Below are positions 17,293 through 29,195 of a stretch of 64,000 nt of DNA, in pieces. The notes under the pieces were generated by a model. That model did no database searches, had not been told where the DNA came from, and was given only the letters and a program-made list of their open reading frames with translations. Made by a program: the position numbers and the translations under genes. Position 1 is the first letter of the stretch. Every line of letters starts with the position of its first letter. The DNA comes from Entomohabitans teleogrylli (lineage in GTDB: Bacteria; Pseudomonadota; Gammaproteobacteria; Enterobacterales; Enterobacteriaceae), in assembly GCF_001484765.1 (NCBI RefSeq), contig NZ_KQ947379.1, positions 62,001-126,000 of the forward strand, written 5' to 3'.

Positions 17293-17397
17293 GATAAGGT
17301 TAAAAAAAAGCCATTGAAGAAAAATCCATCCTGTCCCTGCACTACCTGTGGAAAAGGACCGGAACACACCCGATCCGTTTTCCCTGGCCGCCACAAT

Positions 17398-17421
17398 GCC
17401 CCAAAAGCTGCGCTTTTGGGC
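17398..17421. terminator. Hairpin after the MarR gene
   Basis: GCCCCAAAAGC and GCTTTTGGGC form a long stem with a 3-base loop 14 bases after the regulator stop. There is no U-run, so termination strength is uncertain. Confidence 0.5.
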
Positions 17422-17434
17422 TGTGCCGGCAGTT

Positions 17435-17938
17435 TTATCTCTTTTTACGCAGTAACTTGCGCAGCATAGTAATCAGAGATTCACGCTCCGTTTCGCTCAG
17501 CACCTCGGCAAACGCGCGGATAGCATCGAAATGACCCGGCAGCGCTTCACGAATCAGCGCCTGCCCGGCGGACGTCAGGGCGATAAGCCGCGAGCGTCCG
17601 TCGCTGCTGGTTCGCGACATCGAAATCAGCGGTTGCGGAGCCGACAGCATACGTTTGACCATCACCGAGACAGTCGCCGGCGCCACGCCAATGCGCGCCG
17701 CCAGCTCACTGGCGCCGGTATCCCCTTCGGCATACAGCGACATCAGCAGGGTGAATTTCCCCTCGGAAATGTCATAGCTTTTGGCCAGCCGGTCAAAAAT
17801 GCTCGCACGCACCAGATCGGCGGTGGTGATCAGCGTTAACACCAGATCGACTCCGGAGACGTCAGGTGTGAAATTTTCCCGTTCCTGAACCCGCAGCAAT
17901 GCTTCACGGGTGGGGAGCTCTCTGGTCTGGTAGTCCAA
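17435..17938 (-). CDS. MarR-family transcription regulator
   Basis: The 167-residue protein appears to start at TTG (17936-17938). It has the MarR winged helix: GASELAARIGVAPATVSVMVKRM as recognition region (about 76-98) and the wing SRTSSDGRSRLIALTSAG (about 107-124). It lies just upstream of the efflux pair on the same strand, and the same palindrome precedes both units, so it most likely represses itself and the pump until a ligand binds. Confidence 0.88.
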   Translation of the reverse strand: MDYQTRELPTREALLRVQERENFTPDVSGVDLVLTLITTADLVRASIFDRLAKSYDISEGKFTLLMSLYAEGDTGASELAARIGVAPATVSVMVKRMLSAPQPLISMSRTSSDGRSRLIALTSAGQALIREALPGHFDAIRAFAEVLSETERESLITMLRKLLRKKR

Positions 17939-17952
17939 AATTATGTTCCCAT

Positions 17953-17972
17953 TTATTTAGCCGGCTAAATAA
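17953..17972. promoter_or_regulatory. Putative MarR operator, 20-bp perfect palindrome
   Basis: The core TTTAGCCGGCTAAA at 17956-17969 extends to 20 bp of perfect symmetry, centred 24 bp upstream of the TTG start of the regulator. It is the longer and likely stronger of the two sites. Confidence 0.72.
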
Positions 17973-18150
17973 TAGCAGCAAAGTAACGAATTGCAACCGG
18001 GTTGTTTTAACGCTCACCAGCGTCAGGATGAGATGAGAACTCAGGCAGGAGGGATCGAGCGCGATTCGCTGTGGCGGGATAAACCGCGCTGACGCGGCCA
18101 ATCGCAAACAGGTCACGGACACCTGAGCGATGTCGCCGCGGAAATGACAA

Positions 18151-18174
18151 CGCCCGAAAAGCGACTTTCGGGCG
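18151..18174. terminator. Hairpin downstream of the GH19 chitinase
   Basis: CGCCCGAAA and TTTCGGGCG form a 9-bp stem with a 6-base loop 54 bases past the chitinase stop. Read on the minus strand it is followed by TTGTCATTT, a weak U-rich tail. Confidence 0.6.
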
Positions 18175-18227
18175 TGATTGACATAATGACGGCGACCTGC
18201 CCGGCCGCCGTTTTCAGCCGGGTACGC

Positions 18228-20063
18228 TTACAGCGCGCTCCAGGCGTCGGACCAGGCCAGACCTGCGCCCGGCTCATAGTACGCCGGGGCACTGTTACAC
18301 CAGCCGCTGTACGGGAACGGTTTACACTGGAACAGCTTGCCGTGGTTGTTGACGATATCACCGGCATTGTATTTGCTGTTTGCGCTCCACGCCGGATAGG
18401 CCCCGGAAGTCCCTTCGTCCTGAGACGGCGTCTGCGCTTTAGCTTTCACGTTCAGCAGATATGATGTGGTGCTGCTCAGTTCGCCATCACTGACGGTCAG
18501 GCTGACTTCATACTGTTGAGCCGTAGCGGCTTCTGGCGCATTAAAGCTGATGACGGCTTTGTCTTCGCCGCTGATGGTCTGGCCGTCCTGGGTGCGCCAG
18601 GTATAGGTCAGCGTATTGCCATCGGCGTCGGAAGAGCCTTCAGCGCTCAGGGATACCTGGGCCCCGGCATCCACCGCGCCAATCGGGCCGGCGATGTGGG
18701 CGACCGGCGCGTGGTTAACCGGTGCCGGCGTTTCGTCAGCGGGTACCGGCGTTTCATCAGCAGGAGTTGGCGCCGGGGTCTCATCGGCTGGCGTCGGCGC
18801 CGGCGTCACGGGTTCTTCATCCGGTTTGGTGGAAGATCCATCATCGTTGACGATATTCACGTTATAGAACTTCTGCACACATTTGGTGTAATCGCCCTCT
18901 TTAAAGGCGCTGAACGGGGTCTGGTAACCCACCAACTGGCAGGAATAGGTTTTACCGTCCGGGGTATCCGGGCTCCATCCCCAGTCCTGTTCCCAGTAAA
19001 TCTTCAGCGCGCCGGCACCGCCTTCATCGAATTGCTTCATATTGGCGCAGCCCAGCACTTCATCGGCCGGTACCGGTACTTTCAGGTAGTTAGCGAACTC
19101 TTTGTAGTACTTGATGCGGTTCTGAGACTGCGCGATTTCAGTCGCGCCGCCACATTCCACGCCGCCGTTGATAATTTGCGTGGTCACGCCGAAGCCTGGC
19201 ACCAGACCATTGGCGCGGTCACGATCGTTCGGCTGCCAGGTACCATCGATAACCTGTAGCATGCTGGGTTTCGGCGGCTGTGGGTAAGCGAAGAAGAAGA
19301 TGGCGCTCGCCAGGTTCAGCCAGGTATCCGCCACCAGTTCCGGTTTATCCAGCAGAGTACGCACGTCGCCATACATCGCTTCCGAGAACGGGCCGTAGTT
19401 GTAGTTGTAAGAAAGCTGTTTCGCGCCGCGGCCAAAATAGCTCAGGAAATCGCCATCTTTATCTTTACCGCAGGGCCAGGTCTGCCCCTGCCAGATATCC
19501 GGGTTACATTCGCCGTTATAGCCGCCCTTCTGGCCTTCCGTCCAGCCCATTTCGCGCACGTGCACCAGCGCCTGGCGCCATTCGGCTTCCGGACGCCAGC
19601 TTTCATGACCGCCGGTCTCCTGGGCAAAGTGAGCGAACATGGTCGCCAGCTCTTTGCGGCAGATAGCCTCGCTGTCGCGGCCGTCATTGTAGGTTTTACA
19701 CAGCGCCGGGAATTTGCCTACCGCTTTCAGGAAATTACTGTAGGTATATTCTTTGGCGCGCATCGGGAAAAGATATTCCCAGTCGCTGGCTTTGACGATC
19801 CCTTCAACGCGTTTTACGTTGTCCGGATTGCCGGCCCGGCCCGGTTCGATTTGTTCCACCAGGCTGTTATCCAGCGTACGAATCGTGTCTTTGACCGATG
19901 CCATCAGCGGGAAGTTGGTCAGCTCCTGCTCTTTCTTTTGCAGATCGCTGGCTTTCATGGTGTAGGGTTCGCTGCTGGTCGCCTGTAACATGGTGGCCTG
20001 CGCCATCACCGGCGCCACACAAGCGCCCGCGACCAGTACACTTAATAATGTCCTTTTATTCAT
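18228..20063 (-). CDS. Secreted GH19 chitinase with PKD and chitin-binding domains
   Basis: The 611-residue protein has a Sec signal (about 1-22, MNKRTLLSVLVAGACVAPVM), a GH19 catalytic domain (about 95-405) with catalytic Glu149 in HFAQETGGHES, a Pro/Thr linker with repeats of PAPTPADET (about 412-447), a PKD domain (about 450-545) and a CBM5/12 domain (about 553-611, YPAWSANSKYNAGDIV). It cuts chitin by inversion. The T2SS operon nearby is the likely export route. It carries its own promoter region (20064-20205) and terminator-like hairpin. Confidence 0.92.
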   Translation of the reverse strand: MNKRTLLSVLVAGACVAPVMAQATMLQATSSEPYTMKASDLQKKEQELTNFPLMASVKDTIRTLDNSLVEQIEPGRAGNPDNVKRVEGIVKASDWEYLFPMRAKEYTYSNFLKAVGKFPALCKTYNDGRDSEAICRKELATMFAHFAQETGGHESWRPEAEWRQALVHVREMGWTEGQKGGYNGECNPDIWQGQTWPCGKDKDGDFLSYFGRGAKQLSYNYNYGPFSEAMYGDVRTLLDKPELVADTWLNLASAIFFFAYPQPPKPSMLQVIDGTWQPNDRDRANGLVPGFGVTTQIINGGVECGGATEIAQSQNRIKYYKEFANYLKVPVPADEVLGCANMKQFDEGGAGALKIYWEQDWGWSPDTPDGKTYSCQLVGYQTPFSAFKEGDYTKCVQKFYNVNIVNDDGSSTKPDEEPVTPAPTPADETPAPTPADETPVPADETPAPVNHAPVAHIAGPIGAVDAGAQVSLSAEGSSDADGNTLTYTWRTQDGQTISGEDKAVISFNAPEAATAQQYEVSLTVSDGELSSTTSYLLNVKAKAQTPSQDEGTSGAYPAWSANSKYNAGDIVNNHGKLFQCKPFPYSGWCNSAPAYYEPGAGLAWSDAWSAL

Positions 20064-20205
20064 CTCGGTTATTCCTGTTAATCACAATAATGGTAGATAC
20101 AATCTCAGCTTATTTATTAATCCGTTAATAAATAAACCCGGGAGTGTGGTTTTTTTACTTTCTGAAAAACACCGCGGGGTATTTTTCAAAAAACAAAAAT
20201 GACCA

Positions 20206-20649
20206 TTAACGATATTGCGTGGCGATTTTTATTTCCTGATATTTTGTCCAGACTTTGCGGGCGTATATCATTCGCTGCGCATAATTCTCTTTTTTTAGTC
20301 CGGCGTTATAAGCGCCGACCGCTTCCCAGTTATAGCCATAGACCCTGATCATTCCCGATAATATCGATGCGCCAACCATAATGGAGGTACAGGGTTGGGT
20401 GATTAGGCGATATTCATCGATCCCTTTGCGCTCCAGCGCCGGGAAATGCGAACTATTAATTTGCATCAATCCGACATCGCGGGTGCCGTCATTATTCTCG
20501 CCGACTGCCCAGGGGTTCATTCCGGATTCTACTTTGGCAATCGCATACAGCAGATAAGGATCAACATGGTAATAATGGGCGGCTTTATCCCAGCAATTAG
20601 CAAACGCGCTGTGGCTGAGTAGCAGTAATAACCACCATAACCGTTTCAT
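20206..20649 (-). CDS. Small periplasmic lytic transglycosylase (IagB/PilT type)
   Basis: From the ATG at 20649 (AGGTGA upstream) the protein is 147 residues with a signal peptide (about 1-18) and a GH23 fold: catalytic Glu41 in AKVESGMNP, GLMQINSSHF and AYNAGLKK. Such enzymes open peptidoglycan for large envelope machines. Its place between two chitinase genes, next to the T2SS operon, suggests it helps assemble the secretion system or the passage of chitinases. A longer in-frame start at 20757 overlaps a hairpin and is less likely. Confidence 0.87.
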   Translation of the reverse strand: MKRLWWLLLLLSHSAFANCWDKAAHYYHVDPYLLYAIAKVESGMNPWAVGENNDGTRDVGLMQINSSHFPALERKGIDEYRLITQPCTSIMVGASILSGMIRVYGYNWEAVGAYNAGLKKENYAQRMIYARKVWTKYQEIKIATQYR

Positions 20650-20742
20650 TTTCTCACCTGACGCTTTGCCTGGTTTGCCACACCGTTCGGCGCCCTGACC
20701 AGGGTCACACACCACACCCGAGGTAGGGTGTGATGTGTGATG

Positions 20743-20763
20743 GCGGGCGTATGACACGCCCGC
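20743..20763. terminator. Hairpin after chitinase A
   Basis: GCGGGCGT and ACGCCCGC pair around ATGAC, 16 bases past the chitinase stop; a second hairpin (CACACCC/GGGTGTG) lies at 20713-20732. Neither has a U-run, so they may protect or attenuate the transcript instead of ending it. Confidence 0.5.
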
Positions 20764-20779
20764 TATTCGGGGAAGAAGA

Positions 20780-23503
<2,724 letters not shown>

Positions 23504-23767
23504 TTATTCCCAATAATTTCTTCGTGAACTTTGAAATAGCCATGTCATCCAATAAAACATGGCGCTATAATTTAACGGTTAAATAAGACAGGCAATATTA
23601 TTGCCCTGATTACAGAGTTTTAACTATTTTCCGCTATGCTCTCTCCCTTTCACACACACACCAGCGAATAATCCTTACTGCCTGTGTGGTCAGCATATCG
23701 TCAGTGAATGAAATATTCCTTTCTTTTCACCACCAGGAAAAACCTAAAAAATACTTGACTTAATGAT

Positions 23768-24565
23768 TCAAATAGCAATATGAGCGGACTGCAGAATAAA
23801 TACGCCAATCCCGGCACAGCTTAAAAATGGACCAAAGGGAATTTGCCGCGAAGCATTATCCGGTTTATATAATACGAAATAACCGATAATCCCCAATATT
23901 GCCCCGGACAGCAGCACCAGTGGTAATACCTGCCAGCCGCACCAGGCGCCAAGCGCCGCCAACAGTTTGATGTCGCCATACCCCAGACCTTCCCGCCCGG
24001 TGGACAGGCGAAATAGCTGGTATATCAGCCATAACGCCGCGTATCCCGCCGCCGCGCCGAACAGCGCGTCGGTTACCGGCAATGTGTGAAACACGGCATG
24101 GGTCAGCAGACCGGCCCACAGCAACGGCTGAGTCAGGCAATCCGGCAATAGCATATGGCGGCTATCGATCATCGCCAGCGGTAACAGCCCGCACCACAGG
24201 ATCCACAGGGGCAACCAGCCGGACACGGTCGGGAAAAACCCACTACTGGCGGCAAAAAATAGCGCGCTTAACAATTCCACCATCAGCAGGCGTAGCGGAA
24301 TAGCGTTGCGGCACTGGCGACAGCGGCCACCCAGCAGGCACCAACTGAGCAGCGGAATATTTTCCCACCATGCCAGGGTATGCCCACATTGCGGGCAATG
24401 AGAGCCGGGAAGCCAGAGATTCTCCCGTCCGGCGCTGCCCAGGACCATTCCGGGAACCCGTTCACAGACCACCCCAAGAAAACTGCCGACGATCGCGCCA
24501 ATGCCGGCGCTGATAGCGCTGAATACCAGCGGATTCTCAACGCCCGGCGGCATCACGCCATTCAT
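23768..24565 (-). CDS. gspO: T2SS prepilin peptidase
   Basis: The 265-residue membrane protein carries the two zinc-binding pairs CPQC and CRQC and the two catalytic aspartates of type IV prepilin peptidases (in AMIDSRHMLLPD and GYGDIKLLAALG), with about eight membrane helices. It cuts and N-methylates the pseudopilins GspG-K. It is the last gene of the operon and overlaps gspM by 4 bases. No gspN is present. Confidence 0.93.
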   Translation of the reverse strand: MNGVMPPGVENPLVFSAISAGIGAIVGSFLGVVCERVPGMVLGSAGRENLWLPGSHCPQCGHTLAWWENIPLLSWCLLGGRCRQCRNAIPLRLLMVELLSALFFAASSGFFPTVSGWLPLWILWCGLLPLAMIDSRHMLLPDCLTQPLLWAGLLTHAVFHTLPVTDALFGAAAGYAALWLIYQLFRLSTGREGLGYGDIKLLAALGAWCGWQVLPLVLLSGAILGIIGYFVLYKPDNASRQIPFGPFLSCAGIGVFILQSAHIAI

Positions 24566-25047
24566 GAGGTTTTCTGCCAGCTCAGGAGAACCTGGGCTTT
24601 TACATCGCTGAGTCGATCCACCGGTACCATCGTGAGTTTCACGGTCTGCACGCCGGAGGCCATATTGATTTCACGCAGCCAATTTTTTAACTCATCCACA
24701 TTGACGCGCTCAATAACAAAAGCCAGCGTCTGCCCATCCTGGCGAACATCAGTTAAAGGCAAATGGATCTCCTGAGCGCTGGCCTCAATGACATGGCGCG
24801 GATTGCTGATGGTCACCTGCCGCACCGCTAAATGATTTTTATCAATTTCTGCGCGCATCCAGCGTAATGTATCCTGTTCACGCCTGAGCGTCGTCTGGCT
24901 ATTTTTAATCATATTATCCAGGGGAATGATCCCGCCATAATAAACCACCGCACAGCACAATGCCGCCGCGCCTGTTTTGATCAGATTACGCTCACGCGCG
25001 CTATATTTCTGATAACGCTGGATGAGCTGCATAATACGTTCTTTCAT
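24562..25047 (-). CDS. gspM: T2SS assembly platform protein M
   Basis: The 161-residue protein has a short cytoplasmic N-terminus, one membrane helix (about 23-43, TGAAALCCAVVYYGGIIPL) and a periplasmic ferredoxin-like domain. It binds GspL and supports the inner membrane platform. It overlaps gspL by 4 bases. Confidence 0.9.
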   Translation of the reverse strand: MKERIMQLIQRYQKYSARERNLIKTGAAALCCAVVYYGGIIPLDNMIKNSQTTLRREQDTLRWMRAEIDKNHLAVRQVTISNPRHVIEASAQEIHLPLTDVRQDGQTLAFVIERVNVDELKNWLREINMASGVQTVKLTMVPVDRLSDVKAQVLLSWQKTS

Positions 25048-26189
25048 TTATATTTCCCGATGGCTATCGCCGTCCAGGGCGCCTGTGAGGAGAGAGGCTG
25101 CAGTGTAAATTCGAACGCTTGTCCGGCGCGGTCGACAAATTCCTGGAGCGCCTGCTGCGTCGATGCCTGCAGGCTCAGGGTTATCTGTCCCCGGGCATCA
25201 TCATATTCCACGCTATTGACCTGAACGGCCGGCAGCGACTGTTTCACCCGCTCCAGTTCATCAAGTTGCAAAAAGAAACCTTTCTTCTGTTTCTTAATAT
25301 TCTGGCCAAAGTGATATTTAATATTGGTTTGTTGACGCAGGCTCGGGAAGTAATGGCGAAAAACCTGGCTGATTTGATCCTGAATCTGGTTTTCCTGCTG
25401 AGTCAACATCCACGCCATGGCAGCCCGCGGGCCCATTAATAGCCCCAGCGACAACAGTGCCGCAGCGGCCAGCGCCATGTTAATGCGTTTTGCATACGCC
25501 CCATGATGGCTACGGGCGCAGAACTCACCGTGTAGCATATTCGCCTTACAGATTTTCCACTGCGGTTGCGCCAGCAGCAGCGGATGTTGCCAGGGAAGCG
25601 TCTCCTGCACATCCACCCCCGGCGGCGCCTCGCCGTAGCAGCGCACCCCGCCAGGCGGGCTTTTCGCCAGCAATATCGGGACCAGCGCATGGTCAGCCAC
25701 ACAGGCGCCGGATGGCGCAAAACGCAGCCAGTAGCTATCGTCCAGCGCCGCCAGAGTATGCCCATTTTCCGCGACCGGCAGCAGAGAGGCGTCCGGTAAC
25801 GCCTGAATCACATGCAGCCCGGCATCGCTGAACAGCGTCAACCAGTATGACAGCCGCGCGGCGGCAATCGCCACGGCATCCACTTCGCGTCCTCTCTTGC
25901 TCAGCACCGTCCAGTGGAGAGCGTCAACGTCGCCAATCAGGGTCTCTTCCGCCATCCATGAGAATGGCGTAGCCTGCGACGATAACCCTTTCTTCGGCAG
26001 TGAAAAGTGGCGGAATATCATTTCGCTGGCCGGCAACAGCAGGCAAACCCGCTGCGCCAGCGGGTGTGTGGTCAGTTGGGTCAACGCCCGCGCGTTATCC
26101 AGCGCCCCGACCTGCTGGCTGGCGGATTCACACCACCATATTTTCCCTTCCTCGCGGCTGTCGGGACGAATAAAAAGTACCTGTTTCAT
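25044..26189 (-). CDS. gspL: T2SS assembly platform protein L
   Basis: The 381-residue protein has an actin-like cytoplasmic domain (about 1-230), one membrane helix (about 236-262, LAAAALLSLGLLMGPRAAM) and a periplasmic ferredoxin-like domain. The cytoplasmic part recruits the GspE ATPase. It lies between gspK and gspM in the standard order. Confidence 0.9.
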   Translation of the reverse strand: MKQVLFIRPDSREEGKIWWCESASQQVGALDNARALTQLTTHPLAQRVCLLLPASEMIFRHFSLPKKGLSSQATPFSWMAEETLIGDVDALHWTVLSKRGREVDAVAIAAARLSYWLTLFSDAGLHVIQALPDASLLPVAENGHTLAALDDSYWLRFAPSGACVADHALVPILLAKSPPGGVRCYGEAPPGVDVQETLPWQHPLLLAQPQWKICKANMLHGEFCARSHHGAYAKRINMALAAAALLSLGLLMGPRAAMAWMLTQQENQIQDQISQVFRHYFPSLRQQTNIKYHFGQNIKKQKKGFFLQLDELERVKQSLPAVQVNSVEYDDARGQITLSLQASTQQALQEFVDRAGQAFEFTLQPLSSQAPWTAIAIGKYK

Positions 26190-26204
26190 AGACTATGACT
26201 TTTG

Positions 26205-27221
26205 TTATTCAATCATGCGGTAACGGCGTTGCCAGATAGTCATGTCGCCGGATTCCCCATCGACATGAAGCTGACTGACAACGCGCAGGGTTAAATCATC
26301 GCTGGTGCCAGTACTGTTAATCTGAAAATAACGGCTGTTGACAGCGATAATGGTCTGAATCTGCGCCAGACTCTCTTTCACTTGCGGATAGTGCTTTTCC
26401 AGTTCGCCGGCAAACGCTTCAACCGACTCCCATCCTTGCGCCGGGCGAGACTCAATCAGGCGCGCGGCATCGTCTGTGGTTAACTGGCCGGTAAACAACG
26501 CCGCCAGCAGCTCGGCCTGTTCAGGTCTCAGGGTATTAACGTCTACCCGGCTGTCGGTATCCGGCAGCGCGCACAGCCAGTGACTCACGTTGCCGTAATC
26601 GGCAGCCGGGAATGCCGGCAGCAATTTAATCTCGCTCAGGGTGCGCATCATCTGGTTGGCCGGGAGGCGCGGCGGCGTACTGCCCGCCCAGGCATCATTT
26701 TCCGATCCCGAGTGCTGAGTGATGCTGTCGGCATCGAGATAATCCAGCAGTTGCCAGTAAACCTCTTCCGCCGTCGCGCTACTCATCCCGGCCCGGGCGA
26801 GAAGCTGTTCGACAATTTGTTGCTTCGCGGGCTTTGCCGCCAGCGTCGCCGCACCGGCATTTTGCGCCGCCGGGTCCGCCGCCAGCAGACTGTTAACGTT
26901 AAAACAGTTCTGCGCATCCTCAACCTGACTTATCACGGTGTAGTCCTCGCCCTGGGTTTCTTCGGGCTCATGCCACTCCCCCTGCGGCGACAACGCCTTG
27001 CTCTGTCCCGCCGTATCGCTCTGCAACCGCTCTTTCACCACGTCCTCCTGACGCTGTATCGCCCAGCGCAATTGTTGCTGGCTGACCTGGTAATGGGTTT
27101 TCTGCAGGCTGCGGCAAAACTGCTGGCTAATCTTTGCCGCCAGCGCCGACATCATCACCAGCAGGATCAGGACCACCAACAGCGCGACGCCCTGCTGGCG
27201 CGCTGCCGATTGTCTGCTCAT
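26205..27221 (-). CDS. gspK: T2SS minor pseudopilin K
   Basis: The 338-residue protein has a prepilin leader and hydrophobic helix (RQQGVALLVVLILLVMM). As in other GspK proteins, position +5 lacks the usual glutamate. The large alpha domain (about 100-280) forms the tip of the pseudopilus with GspI and GspJ. It overlaps gspJ by 4 bases. Confidence 0.92.
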   Translation of the reverse strand: MSRQSAARQQGVALLVVLILLVMMSALAAKISQQFCRSLQKTHYQVSQQQLRWAIQRQEDVVKERLQSDTAGQSKALSPQGEWHEPEETQGEDYTVISQVEDAQNCFNVNSLLAADPAAQNAGAATLAAKPAKQQIVEQLLARAGMSSATAEEVYWQLLDYLDADSITQHSGSENDAWAGSTPPRLPANQMMRTLSEIKLLPAFPAADYGNVSHWLCALPDTDSRVDVNTLRPEQAELLAALFTGQLTTDDAARLIESRPAQGWESVEAFAGELEKHYPQVKESLAQIQTIIAVNSRYFQINSTGTSDDLTLRVVSQLHVDGESGDMTIWQRRYRMIE

Positions 27222-27889
27222 GGCTGACCTCCCGGGTTCGCCGGCGCCTGCGGCGTCTCTCCTGGCGCGGGCGTCGGAGTCGCCTCCCCGGTCGCCGAAG
27301 GCTCGGCCTGCGGCGCCATGGACGGTTGCGGCATATCCCCGGGAGTGGTAAATACCCAGCGCCAGGTTTCGCCGTCGTCCATGGTCAGCGTCAGTTCCAC
27401 CCCCTCAGGCTGGTGGCTGCTGGCGCTCCAGTCGTCAGTCCATCCCTGCAGGAAAAAACGCCAGCGCGCTTCTTTAACGTCGCTGAGGATCGGTACTTCT
27501 TCCGGTTGTACGCCTGGCAGGCTGTCCAGCGCCGGCCAGATATCGCGCCACAGGCGATGATCGTCGAAACGCCAGCGCACGCGCTCCAGTTGCAGTTGAC
27601 CGCTAATCCCGCTCAGGGTGGTCAGCTCAACGGTGTTATCGTGCTGGCGAAAAATATCCGTCTCACTACGCGGCGCCCGCGCCTGGAGCTGAAAGAAATC
27701 GCGTTCCAGCAGGTTATAGGCGCGCTGTAACTGATTCAGCCGCGTCGCTCTGGTTTCTGTTGCCGAACTGGTGCGCATCGCGCCATCGAGGATTTGCCAG
27801 GCCAGCGTGCTGATCAACGCGAAAATCGTCAGCGCAATCATGATTTCCAGCAGTGTGAAACCCTGCTGGCGCTTCGCGCGCGGATTCAC
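27218..27889 (-). CDS. gspJ: T2SS minor pseudopilin J
   Basis: The 223-residue protein has the prepilin motif RQQGFTLLEIMIAL near the N-terminus with Glu+5 present. The C-terminus carries a Pro/Ala/Gly-rich tail (about 190-223), longer than usual. It belongs to the tip complex with GspI and GspK. Confidence 0.92.
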   Translation of the reverse strand: MNPRAKRQQGFTLLEIMIALTIFALISTLAWQILDGAMRTSSATETRATRLNQLQRAYNLLERDFFQLQARAPRSETDIFRQHDNTVELTTLSGISGQLQLERVRWRFDDHRLWRDIWPALDSLPGVQPEEVPILSDVKEARWRFFLQGWTDDWSASSHQPEGVELTLTMDDGETWRWVFTTPGDMPQPSMAPQAEPSATGEATPTPAPGETPQAPANPGGQP

Positions 27890-28269
27890 GGATGATCTCC
27901 CGGCTCAATAATCTGCAGCGACAATACCGGCTGGCTATCGTCGCTTTCGGCATACACCGCAACCCGATCGGCAAACTGGTTTTCCGCGGTTTTCACCCGC
28001 TGCTTACGCCAGCGCCAGGTTTGCCCCCCCATGGTTTCACTCCCTTCCTGCTCCACATCGGGAAAAGCGCTTTTCATGAGCCGGGCCTCCGCCAGTTGAT
28101 TTTCCGCCACCCAACTGGCCTGCAGGGTCTCTGCCAGCCCGTGGGTAAAGCGCACATTCAGTGATACCGAGTTCATCAGCGCCAGCGCGGCGGTGGAAAA
28201 GATAACCAGCGCCACCATCACTTCCAGCAGGGTCATTCCCCGTTGCTGCGCGACAGGTTTACTCATCAC
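27886..28269 (-). CDS. gspI: T2SS minor pseudopilin I
   Basis: The 127-residue protein has the prepilin motif QQRGMTLLEVMVALVIFS with Met in place of the usual Phe at +1. It nucleates the tip complex. Its start overlaps the end of gspH by 11 bases. Confidence 0.92.
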   Translation of the reverse strand: MMSKPVAQQRGMTLLEVMVALVIFSTAALALMNSVSLNVRFTHGLAETLQASWVAENQLAEARLMKSAFPDVEQEGSETMGGQTWRWRKQRVKTAENQFADRVAVYAESDDSQPVLSLQIIEPGDHP

Positions 28270-28744
28270 TTTCCACCCGTACCGGCGCCGCCCCCAGGGA
28301 TATCACCCGAAAGCGCTGCGCTTTATCGAAACTCTGGAGCATCAGTGTGAAACGGCCAATTTCGCCATCCGGTAAAAACACAATTTGCGGCCCGGCGTCG
28401 AGAGTCGCCGCCAGAGGCTGCGGGCTTAGCGAGACGTGCATCTCCTGAGGAAACACGCCGCGGGTTTCAATACGCCCGGCGTTTAAAGGCGCCCAGTGAC
28501 GCGCACCGTTTTTTTCCTGCAGTTTTACCAGTTGATATTCATCAGGTGTAATCACCAGGCCGATAATATTTCCGTCCATCACTGCTCGATCGGAACCATA
28601 TTCCACCAGGGATTTAAATTGCTGACCAAATATATCCGGCCCACTACGTGAGGGTATCGTGGATACCACCATCATGGCGCAGCTGGCGAAAATAACCAGC
28701 GCCAGAATAATTTCCAGCAATGTAAATCCACGCTGCTTTGTCAT
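28259..28744 (-). CDS. gspH: T2SS minor pseudopilin H
   Basis: The 161-residue protein starts MTKQRGFTLLEIILALVIFA, a classic short prepilin leader. It links the tip complex to the GspG shaft. Its first base overlaps the stop of gspG. Confidence 0.93.
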   Translation of the reverse strand: MTKQRGFTLLEIILALVIFASCAMMVVSTIPSRSGPDIFGQQFKSLVEYGSDRAVMDGNIIGLVITPDEYQLVKLQEKNGARHWAPLNAGRIETRGVFPQEMHVSLSPQPLAATLDAGPQIVFLPDGEIGRFTLMLQSFDKAQRFRVISLGAAPVRVESDE

Positions 28745-29193
28745 TAGTTATCTTTTTTATCTAAAGACCAGTTGGCAATATCATCGGCGGTATTAGCCTC
28801 GGCATCCGGCCCGGCGGAAAAAATATCTATCGAGCCGTGTTCGCCGGGGCTGACCAGAATATAGTCATTGCCCCACGGATCCTGCGGCAGGCGGCGAATA
28901 TAACCGTCAGCGCGGTAGCCTTTAGGAATCGGCGCGATTTCCGGTTTCGTGACCAGCGCCTGCAGCCCCTGCTCGGTGGTCGGGTAGCGGTGATTGTCCA
29001 GTTTGTACATATCCAGCGATCCCTCCAGCGCCACAATATCGCTGGTGGCTTTCTGAACATCGGCCTTTTCTTTATTACCCATCAGATTCGGCACCACCAT
29101 ACTGGCCAGTACGCCGAGAATAACAATCACCACCATTAATTCGAGCAAGGTAAAACCCGCCTGTTGCGCCAGGTTTTTGCGTTTCATTGACAT
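28744..29193 (-). CDS. gspG: T2SS major pseudopilin G
   Basis: The 149-residue protein has the prepilin motif QQAGFTLLELMVVIVILGVL and the conserved C-terminal calcium-loop region (RRLPQDPWGNDY, then DIFSAGPDAE). It polymerises into the pseudopilus that pushes substrates through GspD. ATGs at 29193 and 29187 are both possible starts. It is the most conserved of the pseudopilins. Confidence 0.95.
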   Translation of the reverse strand: MSMKRKNLAQQAGFTLLELMVVIVILGVLASMVVPNLMGNKEKADVQKATSDIVALEGSLDMYKLDNHRYPTTEQGLQALVTKPEIAPIPKGYRADGYIRRLPQDPWGNDYILVSPGEHGSIDIFSAGPDAEANTADDIANWSLDKKDN

Positions 29194-29195
29194 AA

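Noticed and set aside
18780-18830. Short direct repeats that could suggest a CRISPR or tandem array
   Set aside because: They encode the PAPTPADET linker repeats of the GH19 chitinase; there are no spacers or cas genes.
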